The position numbers and the translations under genes were made by a program. DNA of 29,364 nucleotides from an uncultured Propionibacteriaceae bacterium (GTDB lineage: Bacteria > Actinomycetota > Actinomycetes > Propionibacteriales > Propionibacteriaceae): contig CALLVV010000048.1 in NCBI GenBank assembly GCA_938012815.1, positions 1-29,364 on the forward strand, in the 5' to 3' direction. Shown piece by piece: positions 1-6,785 of this stretch (positions are counted from its first letter, which is position 1; the number at the start of each line of letters is the position of its first letter). The notes beneath the pieces are model-generated. The model did not search any database and was not told where the DNA came from. It saw only the letters and a list, made by a program, of their open reading frames with translations.

Positions 1-54
1 CGCTCGTCGAAGTTCCGGAGTCAAGTGGACTTGGCGATGACTGTGAATAAGCCT

Positions 55-423
55 CTATCTGTGATCCCTACCCCCGGGTTGGCGCATTGCTACAAGTCCG
101 GACACCAGCAGGGTAGAGATCAGCGCAGGCCAGAATTTCTCAGTCCCCCACACGGGCAGAACTATGGCAGCCACTATCAGGAGAGAAACAATGATCTTGT
201 ACGGCAGCTGCGCACTATCAGCACGAGATATGAAGACTTCATATGCCGTACCTCCCAGCACAACCATTGCCATCAGACCAGCAATTATCCCCGCAGTCTC
301 AAGGGAAACCCAAGTGGACAACCAGAAAACCAAGAAGGCCAGCCCCACCAAGCCCAGTCGAAACGTGCACAGGGCAAAGTACGCGATCACCTTCTCTCGC
401 GTACCGGGTTGCGTGTCATCCAT
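55..423 (-). CDS. Small four-helix membrane protein, candidate immunity protein
   Basis: The product is 122 aa. The ATG at 423 lies two bases after the TAG stop of the upstream secreted-protein gene, so the two are almost certainly cotranscribed and translationally coupled. The reading frame is open further upstream, but that part overlaps the neighbour in another frame and is not protein-like. The protein shows about four hydrophobic segments (near residues 15-37, 42-62, 76-93 and 98-113) joined by short loops, with a short charged start and an Arg/His-rich tail. I recognise no enzyme motif. A small polytopic membrane protein directly behind a secreted, cysteine-containing, helix-rich protein is the usual layout of a bacteriocin and its self-immunity protein. 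That role is an inference from position and topology. It could instead be an unrelated DUF membrane protein. Confidence 0.6.
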   Translation of the reverse strand: MDDTQPGTREKVIAYFALCTFRLGLVGLAFLVFWLSTWVSLETAGIIAGLMAMVVLGGTAYEVFISRADSAQLPYKIIVSLLIVAAIVLPVWGTEKFWPALISTLLVSGLVAMRQPGGRDHR

Positions 424-425
424 CA

Positions 426-1040
426 CTACGCCCACGGGGAGGCGCACCAAGCAGCTGCACCAGCGAGTAACCCGATCAACCCGACGGTTCCACCCACCGC
501 CTTCAGCCCCTCCTTCAAGGCCGCAGGCCCGACTACCCGAATCAGGTGCGACACCACCTTGGCATACTGCCCTTTGGCCAGCAAGGAAAGATAGCCCCCT
601 TGCATAGCTTTCGCGACCACCGCTCCGAAAGTAGGGACGAGAGCACCGAGCACGCACTTTCCCCACTCCCAGCTGCCGAATTGGTGTTGGGGATTCGCGC
701 CCTTCCCTCCTGCGTCCTTGTCCTCCGAGCCCGGGAACACATACGTCCCGATCGGAACATTGAACCTTTCCGCAATACGTTGCAGATCGGCCTCAGGCGC
801 CCCGTCCTGCCGGACGACCTCGACATTGACGCTCCACCTGCCTTCAGAATCCTGCTGAAGATAGCGTTCAAAAATGGTTGTGACCTCGGCCTCCACAGCC
901 TGGAGATCGACATCATCCTGCACGAGACTCGGCGCCGGCGCATCCTCGGAAACAGTGACAGCCGAAGCAGGAGCAATCATCTGGCCACACGACATCGAAG
1001 CAACGAGAGACGTCGTCGCCAACATCTTCTTGAACCTCAC
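426..1040 (-). CDS. Secreted two-cysteine protein, candidate propionicin-like bacteriocin precursor
   Basis: The product is 204 aa from a GTG start at 1040, with an AGGAG ribosome site just upstream on the minus strand. Residues 1-27 form a Sec signal peptide: basic MRFKK, a hydrophobic core and an Ala-Ser-Ala cleavage site. A middle acidic/polar region (28-120) is followed by a distinct C-terminal block (about 121-204) that starts with an aromatic WEWGKC motif. This block is Gly/Ala/Leu-rich and cationic, should form several helices, and has cysteines at 129 and 199 that could form a disulfide. From memory, propionicin SM1 of Propionibacterium jensenii is described as a roughly 207-aa precursor with a 27-aa signal peptide and an adjacent immunity gene. 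Size, leader length and gene pair agree with that, but I could not compare sequences. It may instead be another secreted actinobacterial protein. Confidence 0.6.
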   Translation of the reverse strand: MRFKKMLATTSLVASMSCGQMIAPASAVTVSEDAPAPSLVQDDVDLQAVEAEVTTIFERYLQQDSEGRWSVNVEVVRQDGAPEADLQRIAERFNVPIGTYVFPGSEDKDAGGKGANPQHQFGSWEWGKCVLGALVPTFGAVVAKAMQGGYLSLLAKGQYAKVVSHLIRVVGPAALKEGLKAVGGTVGLIGLLAGAAAWCASPWA

Positions 1041-1477
1041 CGAGATCTCCTCATCCTCTCTTCTTGAGACCTACCCACGAAACGGAACCCAACGAACTAT
1101 CCCGCACGGACACATCGAACGGGTCCAGCACACGCACGAGTCCAACGGCGCACCACGCACCCCTGAGGTTCGCAGTCGCAACCCCTCGGGAAAATCAGCG
1201 CTTCCAAGTTGTCGCATCCTTGCTTCGACCAGCACCACGAGGCGGATCCACTCAGACCCCCTTTGCCAAATCCAATAACTGCGATGCGAAACACCACGCG
1301 ACAGGTCTCGGTGAACTTCTGTTCCCGTCACGCTACCCCACCAGCACCATCCAGCAGTAGCAACTACCGACCAATCACCTCACGAGAGAGTTCCGCGGGT
1401 GGTGACCGCATCGCACCCGGCTCAGCCACCTTCCGCACCCATCACGCTGGCAGGGCTGTTGCGGATACGCTGCTTCT
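1041..1477. other. Intergenic stretch without a convincing gene
   Basis: Apart from the ribosome site and presumed promoter of the secreted-protein gene near 1041-1060, nothing here reads as protein. The short open frames have no start-site support and an amino-acid make-up typical of chance frames. No clear -10/-35 pair or repeat stands out. The right end may contain the lost 5' part of the degraded membrane-protein gene that follows. Confidence 0.5.
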
Positions 1478-1923
1478 CACGCCAGTATCCTCAGCCGGGC
1501 GAGGCGCTCTCGGGAGGCCGAACCCGGGGCCGCGGTCCAGGCGATGATCTGCACCTCCGGGTCGTCGGGGGTGGTGGCGTTGGATCTGCGCATCTGTTCC
1601 ACCGCCAACCGGGTCCCCTTCCAGCCGGATCACCTGACCGAACGATTCGGCACCTTCAATTGCCCACGGATGTCGCGAACCTGTTGTTCGGCGGGATGAT
1701 GCTCCATCTGGCCACCTTCGCCTTCACCCGGTGGCAGCTTTTCCACACCATCGCGATGCCGCGGCTGTCGGCAACCGTCGTCGTCCTGGCCCTGTTCCTA
1801 TTGGCCACCCAGGTCTGGGCACTCGTCTCGGTCGTGTTGCTGACCGTCACCCCGGGCGTCCTGAACGCGCTCGAAAGCCGGGTGCTGCCCAAGACCCTGA
1901 GGCAGGTCACCGAACCGGGGTGA
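1478..1923 (+). pseudogene. Frameshifted remnant of a multi-pass membrane protein
   Basis: Two adjoining reading frames each look like real protein and join into one. The frame with codons at 1478, 1481 and so on reads through about 1660 (includes CTSGSSGVVALDLRIC and FQPDHLTERFGTFN). The next frame continues from about 1657 (LPTDVANLLFGGMMLHLATF), runs through hydrophobic helices and ends at TGA 1921-1923. A single-base indel near 1655-1662 would restore one product of about 150 aa or more. No start codon with a ribosome site is visible and the N-terminus appears lost. The arrangement recalls the membrane part of MAB_1171c-like actinobacterial proteins, but I do not recognise the family with confidence. 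A sequencing error would be the alternative explanation for the frameshift. Confidence 0.5.
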
Positions 1924-1983
1924 CGCACAATTCCCCGGGAAAAACCACCGCCCCGTTTTTGAGGGTTTCTTAGGATGAAAAGC

Positions 1984-2460
1984 ATGAGCGCCAAAGACAA
2001 CCCCACACTGACCATCAGGTCGGAGTGCATCGACTCCGAGGGACGTTTCAGGACTGATTTCACGGGACGGGGCAAGGACGTCTCCCCCGAGTTGGGGCTC
2101 GACGGCCTGGCGCCTGGCACCCGCACCCTTGCGGTGACGCTGGAGGACCTGACCCATCCCCTGTTCGGTTCCATGGCCCACTGGGTGGCGTGGAACATCC
2201 CTCCCGGGGACTCGATACCGGCCGCGATCGAACCGGGCCGCGTCAATCCCTCGACCGGGATCTCCCAGGGAACCGCCTACGGGTGGCACAGGTATCGCGG
2301 CCCGAAACCTCCCCGGGGCAAAACCCACACCTACCGTTTCACCGTCTACGCGCTGGACTGCGACCTGAGGCTTCCCTCCCGGACCCGCCTGGCGGGTTTC
2401 AAGCACGCGATCGAGGGGCACGTCCTGCAACAGGCCACGCTCGAGGGAACCTACGAGTGA
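1984..2460 (+). CDS. YbhB/YbcL (PEBP, Raf kinase inhibitor-like) family protein
   Basis: The product is about 158 aa. I chose ATG 1984 because AGGA at 1972-1975 sits 8 bases upstream. An in-frame ATG at 1975 would overlap that site. The protein has the phosphatidylethanolamine-binding-protein fold signature of the bacterial YbhB/YbcL group: an N-terminal beta region, the SMAHWVAWNIPP segment in the middle, and later GPKPPRGKTHTYRFTVYALD, which matches the conserved GPxPP...HRY-FxVYALD pattern. Length fits the family. Members bind small anionic ligands or lipids, and their physiological role in bacteria is poorly known. There is no signal peptide, so it is probably cytoplasmic. It stands alone between the membrane-protein remnant and the convergent DUF1707 gene. 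Confidence 0.9.
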   Translation: MSAKDNPTLTIRSECIDSEGRFRTDFTGRGKDVSPELGLDGLAPGTRTLAVTLEDLTHPLFGSMAHWVAWNIPPGDSIPAAIEPGRVNPSTGISQGTAYGWHRYRGPKPPRGKTHTYRFTVYALDCDLRLPSRTRLAGFKHAIEGHVLQQATLEGTYE

Positions 2461-2572
2461 TCAAACCCGTCCCCCACCGATCGGCCGGATGGCGCGTGTT
2501 CCGCGGGCATGACGAGAACCCGGCTCGCCCGGACCCACCAGGAGGACCGGCGGCGGAGGCCGGGGCTGCTCG

Positions 2573-3187
2573 TTATTTCTCGGGGTTTCTCAGCATCACG
2601 GAGGTGCCGCCCCAGAAGTTGAAGCCTTTGACGACGAGGGTGCCGTTCGAACCGTCACCGTCGGCCTCCTCGGTGATGCTGACCCCGGCCATGATGTTGA
2701 CGCTCTGGTCGATGACCCGCACCCCGGGCGGCACGTAGACGGTGTGGCCGCCCATGATCGAGCTGAGCGTCAGTTCGATCTCCACCCCCGGACCCATGAC
2801 CGCCTCGGTGCGGATCTCGTTGCCGCCCCACAGGGCGAAGCTGTTCACCGACGGCATGCCGGGATCCAGCCGGATCACCTTGCCGCTCATGAAGGCGAGA
2901 GCGTTCACGACCTTGGTGTCCCTGGCCACGATGGGGGCCGCGGAAGCACGCGCGGGGCTCGGAACGACCTGGTGCCACCCGGCTCCCCCGGGCAGATCCG
3001 CGACGAGAACGGACAGGTCGTCGACGTACCGGGCTTCGAGACAGCTCTGCTGCCTCTCGTTGAACTCCTCGACGTTGAGCTGCCCCGCCTCGTAGGCGTT
3101 CTGGAGCACGCCGAGCACCGCGTCGCGTTCGGCGTCACCCACGCGCATCTGCACCCGTGGCGACTGGTGAGGCAGGTTGTCCGACAT
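2573..3187 (-). CDS. DUF1707 protein with LiaF-like C-terminal domain
   Basis: The product is 204 aa starting MSDNLPHQ. The open frame continues upstream, but those residues are not protein-like, and the actinobacterial DUF1707 block begins shortly after this ATG. Residues 12-67 carry that block (MRVGDAERDAVLGVLQNAYE, then GQLNVEEFNER and LSVLVADLPG), a small helical domain found in many actinobacterial envelope proteins. Residues from about 90 to the end form a repetitive beta-rich domain (IMGGHTVYVPPGV, MAGVSI, GFNFWGGTSV) similar to the C-terminal domain of LiaF (DUF2154), which senses cell-envelope stress in Firmicutes. No membrane segment is present. The function is unknown; a role in envelope homeostasis is inferred from the domains. 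Confidence 0.85.
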   Translation of the reverse strand: MSDNLPHQSPRVQMRVGDAERDAVLGVLQNAYEAGQLNVEEFNERQQSCLEARYVDDLSVLVADLPGGAGWHQVVPSPARASAAPIVARDTKVVNALAFMSGKVIRLDPGMPSVNSFALWGGNEIRTEAVMGPGVEIELTLSSIMGGHTVYVPPGVRVIDQSVNIMAGVSITEEADGDGSNGTLVVKGFNFWGGTSVMLRNPEK

Positions 3188-3606
3188 ACGGCAAAGTTTA
3201 CGGCCCGCCGCGGCACCCACACGCAGCTTCACCCGGAGGCGGGAACGAAGAACACCTCCGACCGACAGAACGGGACTGCCATAGGTTTTGTGGACGGTAG
3301 CAAAGGAACTTGGATCGTGGTTCAGGCTGCTGTCTCGGTTTGTCTCCATTCCTGGTGGACAGCAAGGACCGTCGCAGAACTCGGGCAGATCCTCGCCAGG
3401 GCCCCACATGGCCCTGCGGCCCCGAGAAGGTGGGCGTCCTGCCCTACCTGCGGGGCTGGTGCCGCGGCTTCGGAACAACCGTCCTCGACGAATGCCCCGC
3501 CACCATTCCGGCGCGCGACACCACCAACCACAACCGCAGTCACGCAGCCCACGACAACGGCCCCCGACCCGGCATCATGCCTGGTCAAGGGCCGTTTCCA
3601 GCTGTG
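3188..3606. other. Intergenic region between the DUF1707 gene and tRNA-Thr
   Basis: No convincing protein gene lies here. Open frames on both strands are present, but they lack ribosome sites and have chance-like composition. The right end holds a strong stem-loop (3556-3596), listed separately. The left end should contain the promoter of the DUF1707 gene, although no good hexamer pair was found. Confidence 0.5.
3556..3596 (-). terminator. Stem-loop downstream of tRNA-Thr
   Basis: AACGGCCC at 3556-3563 pairs with GGGCCGTT at 3589-3596. Inside, GACC/GGTC and GGCA/TGCC extend the pairing to a nearly continuous stem. It lies about 11 bases past the 3' end of the tRNA on the minus strand. No good U-run follows on that strand, so termination is likely rather than certain. 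Confidence 0.5.
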
Positions 3607-3679
3607 AGCCGCCCACGGGAATCGAACCCGTGACCTACGCTTTACGAGAGCGTCGCTCTGCCTACTGAGCTAGGGCGGC
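3607..3679 (-). tRNA. tRNA-Thr (anticodon CGT)
   Basis: Read on the minus strand, the 73-nt sequence forms a full cloverleaf. The acceptor stem pairs GCCGCCC with GGGCGGC. The D-arm contains TAGCTCAG and AGAGC. The anticodon stem ACGCT/AGCGT encloses the loop CTCGTAA, whose anticodon CGT reads the Thr codon ACG. The T-arm contains GGTTCGATTCC. The discriminator base is T, and CCA is not encoded. Confidence 0.96.
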
Positions 3680-3832
3680 AGCGCGAACAAACTATAGCCG
3701 CCGCAACCGACGGCGGTGAAATCCGCCACACGCACCTCTCGTGGGACGGCCACGTCGTCCCACGCGACCTACAGCAACCCACCCCAGCATCAACGAATCC
3801 AAACTACTCTTTCGAGAATGTGAGGAATAAGT

Positions 3833-3838
3833 TACCAT
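3833..3838 (+). promoter_or_regulatory. -10 box of a probable leaderless promoter
   Basis: TACCAT ends 6 bases before the A of the ATG at 3845, the exact -12 to -7 position expected if transcription begins at the start codon. No Shine-Dalgarno sequence precedes that ATG. No good -35 box is visible. Confidence 0.4.
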
Positions 3839-3844
3839 TACTGC

Positions 3845-4645
3845 ATGACCAATCCTGACCTGAGTTCCATCCTGGATGACCTGGCGGCGGGGCGTATCGA
3901 CACCGCAGAGGCGAACCGGCGAATATCCGCCCTCAAGGACAAGACCGGCGACGCATCCCGGTCCGCCAGGTCCGGCCCGAAACGGGAAGAGGACCCAAAG
4001 GGCAAATCGGGTGGGCTGGCCCGGGTCTCGATCACCGCCGTCGGGCGTCGCGTGCGAATCGAGGGGGATTCGTCGGTCGCCACCCTGTCGGTGGAGGGCC
4101 CACACGTACTGCGCCGCAACGGCGAGGTGATGGAGGTCAGCTCCACCGGGGAGTTCGGCCCCAACCTGAGCGGTTTCTCCCTGATCCGTCCGCCCCGCAG
4201 CCTCGACGACCTCCGGGACATCGGCCTGGGCAAGGAGCTGTTCGTCAAGGTCAATCCGAAGCTGATCATCGACGTCGAGGCCACCACGGGCGGTGTGCGC
4301 AGCACCGGGGTTCCCCGGTTCGGGCGCGTCCGGGTGACCGCTGGGGGATGCCACCTGAGTGACGTCATCGAGGTCTCCGACCTGCTGAGCCAGGCCGGGG
4401 GAGTCACCGTCGAGGGCCCGATCAGCCTGGGGCGTTCCCGGTTGAAGGTGGAATCCGGGTCGCTGACCCTGATTCTCAAACCGGGTTCGAGCGTCATGGT
4501 CCACGCCGACGCGAAGTTCGGGCACATCCGCTGGCCCGAGGACAACGGCGGCGCCGATGAGGTGGTCTTCGGCAACGGTTCGGCCCGGTGCGACCTGACC
4601 GTCACGATGGGTCTGGCCACCGTGAAGAGCGAGGTGCCCGCATGA
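3845..4645 (+). CDS. YvlB-like protein (SHOCT-like N-terminus, DUF4097-like beta domain)
   Basis: The product is 266 aa. The first 35 residues (SSILDDLAAGRIDTAEANRR) match the short helical SHOCT-like/YvlB N-terminal module, which reads as a bilobed oligomerisation element. A charged linker (about 33-57) follows, then a long beta-rich part of repeated short strands up to residue 266, in the style of the DUF4097 adhesin-like beta-helix. There is no signal peptide or membrane helix. The gene overlaps the DUF2089 gene by four bases (ATGA), so the two are coupled. In Bacillus the related yvlABCD genes belong to the envelope-stress response. A similar role here is an inference from domain pairing. 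The absence of a ribosome site and the well-placed -10 box point to a leaderless message. Confidence 0.7.
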   Translation: MTNPDLSSILDDLAAGRIDTAEANRRISALKDKTGDASRSARSGPKREEDPKGKSGGLARVSITAVGRRVRIEGDSSVATLSVEGPHVLRRNGEVMEVSSTGEFGPNLSGFSLIRPPRSLDDLRDIGLGKELFVKVNPKLIIDVEATTGGVRSTGVPRFGRVRVTAGGCHLSDVIEVSDLLSQAGGVTVEGPISLGRSRLKVESGSLTLILKPGSSVMVHADAKFGHIRWPEDNGGADEVVFGNGSARCDLTVTMGLATVKSEVPA

Positions 4646-5073
4646 CCTCCGAGCTGTACCGCGCCCCCGCCGAGTGCCCCGTCTGCGGCAAGGACCTGAT
4701 CATCATCCGGAAGGGCTGCACTCACTGCGGCTCGGAGCTGGCAGGCGAGTTCGCGTCCTCCCCCTACGACCGTCTCGACTCCGCCGAACACGAACTGCTG
4801 CGCGTCTTCCTGACCTCCCGCGGGAACCTGCGTGAGGTGGAGAAACACCTCCAGGTCTCCTACCCGACGGCACGCGCCCGGTTCGACGCGTTGCTGGTGA
4901 AACTGGGCATGAATCCCGACGCCCAGCCCACTCCCTCGCAGTCCGGCGATCCCGGCGGCGCCGAGCAGGAAGGAACGAAAGCCGCCACCCCCCAGGAACA
5001 GATCCTGGCACGGGTGGCGGCCGGTGAAATCAGCCCCGAGGTGGCAACACAGCTGATCGCGGGACTGGAGTAG
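4642..5073 (+). CDS. DUF2089 family zinc-ribbon/HTH protein
   Basis: The product is 143 aa from ATG 4642, overlapping the preceding stop codon as ATGA. Residues 12-29 form a zinc ribbon (CPVC at 12-15 and CTHC at 26-29). Residues 40-95 are the DUF2089 helical part with a helix-turn-helix appearance (HELLRVFLTSRGNLREVEKH, then YPTARARFDALL). A variable linker and a C-terminal SHOCT-like segment (QILARVAAGEISPEVATQLI) finish the protein. That last segment resembles the first 30 residues of the coupled upstream protein, so the two may assemble through matching modules. DUF2089 proteins are presumed DNA-binding regulators, but their targets are not established. The gene ends 5 bases before the convergent greA stop. 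Confidence 0.85.
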   Translation: MTSELYRAPAECPVCGKDLIIIRKGCTHCGSELAGEFASSPYDRLDSAEHELLRVFLTSRGNLREVEKHLQVSYPTARARFDALLVKLGMNPDAQPTPSQSGDPGGAEQEGTKAATPQEQILARVAAGEISPEVATQLIAGLE

Positions 5074-5078
5074 TTACG

Positions 5079-5576
5079 TCAGGAGGCGACCTTCCTGATG
5101 GTCACCGAGATGGTGCGGCCATTGGGGGCCGCGTAGCTGACCTCGTCTCCCACGCGATGGCCGAGCACCGCGGCGCCGAGCGGCGACTGCGGGGAGACGG
5201 CCTGGTCCACGGAGGAATCGGTGCCGAGGATCTCCCTCGACCCGAGCAGGAAGGTTTCCGTGTCGTCATCGTCTCCGAAGAACGCGACGGTGACGATGCG
5301 GCCGGGACTGACCTCGTCGGGATCGCCCTCGGCTTCTCCCACCTGGGCGCGTCGCAGGAGATGTTCGAGCTGGCGGATCCGCCCCTCCATCTGCCCCTGC
5401 TCCTCACGGGCGGCGTGGTAGCCGCCGTTCTCGGAGAGGTCGCCCTCCTCGCGGGCGGCGGCGATCCTGGCGGTCACCTCGGGGCGGCCCACGGTCTTGA
5501 GGTGGGTGAGTTCGGCCTCGAGCTTGTCGTGGGCCTCCCGGGTGAGCCACACCGTTTCGGCATTGGTTTCGGACAT
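5079..5576 (-). CDS. greA: Transcription elongation factor GreA
   Basis: The product is 165 aa, the usual GreA length. It rescues backtracked RNA polymerase by stimulating transcript cleavage. The N-terminal antiparallel coiled coil spans roughly residues 10-80. Its tip EEGDLSENGGYHAAREEQ (about 43-60) carries the acidic Asp46 and Glu49 that act at the polymerase active site. The C-terminal FKBP-like domain begins near residue 90 and includes the typical SPLGAAVLGHRVGDEV stretch. The gene is single and convergent with the DUF2089 gene; its start faces mca. No ribosome site is seen, and a TAGCAT box lies exactly where a leaderless promoter would need it. Confidence 0.96.
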   Translation of the reverse strand: MSETNAETVWLTREAHDKLEAELTHLKTVGRPEVTARIAAAREEGDLSENGGYHAAREEQGQMEGRIRQLEHLLRRAQVGEAEGDPDEVSPGRIVTVAFFGDDDDTETFLLGSREILGTDSSVDQAVSPQSPLGAAVLGHRVGDEVSYAAPNGRTISVTIRKVAS

Positions 5577-5582
5577 CCCGAC

Positions 5583-5588
5583 ATGCTA
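5583..5588 (-). promoter_or_regulatory. -10 box of a probable leaderless greA promoter
   Basis: On the minus strand TAGCAT ends 6 bases before the A of the greA ATG (5576), giving the -12 to -7 spacing expected when the start codon is the first transcribed base. No Shine-Dalgarno sequence lies between. Confidence 0.4.
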
Positions 5589-5705
5589 GCACCGGCCTCT
5601 TCGGACACCGGAGTCCCTGCAGATGGATAACCAACGTCAATGCCCATCCAACCAAACTCATACCTGATTCGGCAGCGCCACTCACGACCCGCCAGAATGT
5701 CTCTC

Positions 5706-6608
5706 ATGACCTCGCACTCCAAGGGCCCATTGCGCTTGCTGCACGTGCACGCCCACCCCGACGACGAATCGAGCAAGGGTGCCGCCACCACCGCCAAGTA
5801 CGTGGCGGAGGGCGTGGAGGTCATGGTCGCGACCTGTACTGGCGGTGAACGCGGCGACATCCTGAACCCGGCCTTGGCCGGTGACCCCGACCTGGTGGCG
5901 AACCTGCCAGCCATCCGGGCGGCGGAGATGGCCCGCGCCCGCGACATCCTGGGAATCGAGCAGGTGTGGCTGGGGTTCGTCGACTCCGGCCTGCCGGAGG
6001 GTGATCCCCCGCCCCCACTACCGGAAGGCTGCTTTGCACTGCAGGACGTCACGGAGGCGGCGGGGCGGCTGGTGAGAGTGATCCGCGACTTCCGTCCGCA
6101 CGTCGTGACCACCTACGACGAACGCGGCGGCTACCCACATCCCGATCACGTCCAGTGCCACCGCATCACAGTTGAGGCGTTCAGTGCGGCAGCGGACCCG
6201 TCGCTGTGGCCGGAACACGGCCCCGCCTGGCAGGCGGCGAAGCTGTACTACCACATGAGTTTCCACCGGCGCAGGTTCGCGGCCCTGGAAGCCCTGATGC
6301 ACGAGCAGGGCCTTTCCCCCAGCCATCCCATCCCGGCCCGCGACGACGACCCGTTCTCGGATGGCCGCCTGACCACGTTCGTCAACTGCGCCACATACTT
6401 CGGGGTGCGCGACGATGCGTTGCGGGCGCACGCCACGCAGATCGACCCCGATGGGCCCTGGTTCGCGGTGCCGCTGGCGATCCAGCAGGCGGGCTGGCCG
6501 ACCGAGGACTACCAGCTGGTGGTCTCGAAAGTGCCGACGATGATCCCGGAGGATGACCTGTTCACCGGGTTGCGGGAGGTTCCCCTGGTGCCGGAGTTCA
6601 TCATCTGA
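5706..6608 (+). CDS. mca: Mycothiol S-conjugate amidase
   Basis: The product is 300 aa from ATG 5706; an in-frame ATG at 5697 is equally possible and no ribosome site separates them. Mca cleaves mycothiol conjugates of toxins to a mercapturic acid and GlcN-inositol, a detoxification step confined to mycothiol-making actinobacteria. The zinc metal-binding motif HAHPDDE lies at 15-21 and the second GGYPHPDH at 141-148. TGGERGDILNP (45-55), the WLGFVDSGLPEGD segment (88-100) and the C-terminal DDALRAHATQIDP favour Mca over its paralogue MshB. The length is close to the roughly 290 aa of characterised Mca. The gene is divergent from greA and convergent with the rhomboid gene across a repeat array. 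Confidence 0.93.
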   Translation: MTSHSKGPLRLLHVHAHPDDESSKGAATTAKYVAEGVEVMVATCTGGERGDILNPALAGDPDLVANLPAIRAAEMARARDILGIEQVWLGFVDSGLPEGDPPPPLPEGCFALQDVTEAAGRLVRVIRDFRPHVVTTYDERGGYPHPDHVQCHRITVEAFSAAADPSLWPEHGPAWQAAKLYYHMSFHRRRFAALEALMHEQGLSPSHPIPARDDDPFSDGRLTTFVNCATYFGVRDDALRAHATQIDPDGPWFAVPLAIQQAGWPTEDYQLVVSKVPTMIPEDDLFTGLREVPLVPEFII

Positions 6609-6637
6609 CCCTCACCCCGCCCAGCCGCCCGCGCCCC

Positions 6638-6768
6638 GGGTTTTGCTGGCCTTACCACCGGTTTGCTGGCCGTATTGATGTTCGCTGGCCTCACAGCGCA
6701 GGCAAACGTGAACAAGCCCAGCAAACCCACGAGAAGGCCAGCAAACCGACATCAGGGCCAGCAAACCG
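6638..6768. repeat. Array of inverted GGTTTGCTGGCC repeats
   Basis: The convergent gap between mca and the rhomboid gene holds three forward copies of a short unit and three reverse copies. The forward units are GGGTTTTGCTGGCC at 6638-6651, GGTTTGCTGGCC at 6660-6671 and the degenerate TTCGCTGGCC at 6681-6690. The reverse units are GCCCAGCAAACCC at 6716-6728, GGCCAGCAAACC at 6736-6747 and GGCCAGCAAACC at 6756-6767. The two halves can fold on each other into one long hairpin. It could act as a bidirectional terminator or be a REP-type element. Confidence 0.75.
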
Positions 6769-6785
6769 TGCCATTGGTGTCGGGG

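Noticed and set aside
2744..3607. Long plus-strand frame over the DUF1707 gene
   Set aside because: It is antisense to a gene with clear domains, and its composition (many His/Arg/Gly) is that of a mirror frame in high-GC DNA.
3607..3679. Attachment site of an integrated element at tRNA-Thr
   Set aside because: No integrase gene and no repeat of the tRNA 3' end were found within the window.
6638..6768. CRISPR array
   Set aside because: The units are only 12 bases, the copies face both ways, spacers differ strongly in length and no cas gene is near. It is an inverted repeat array.
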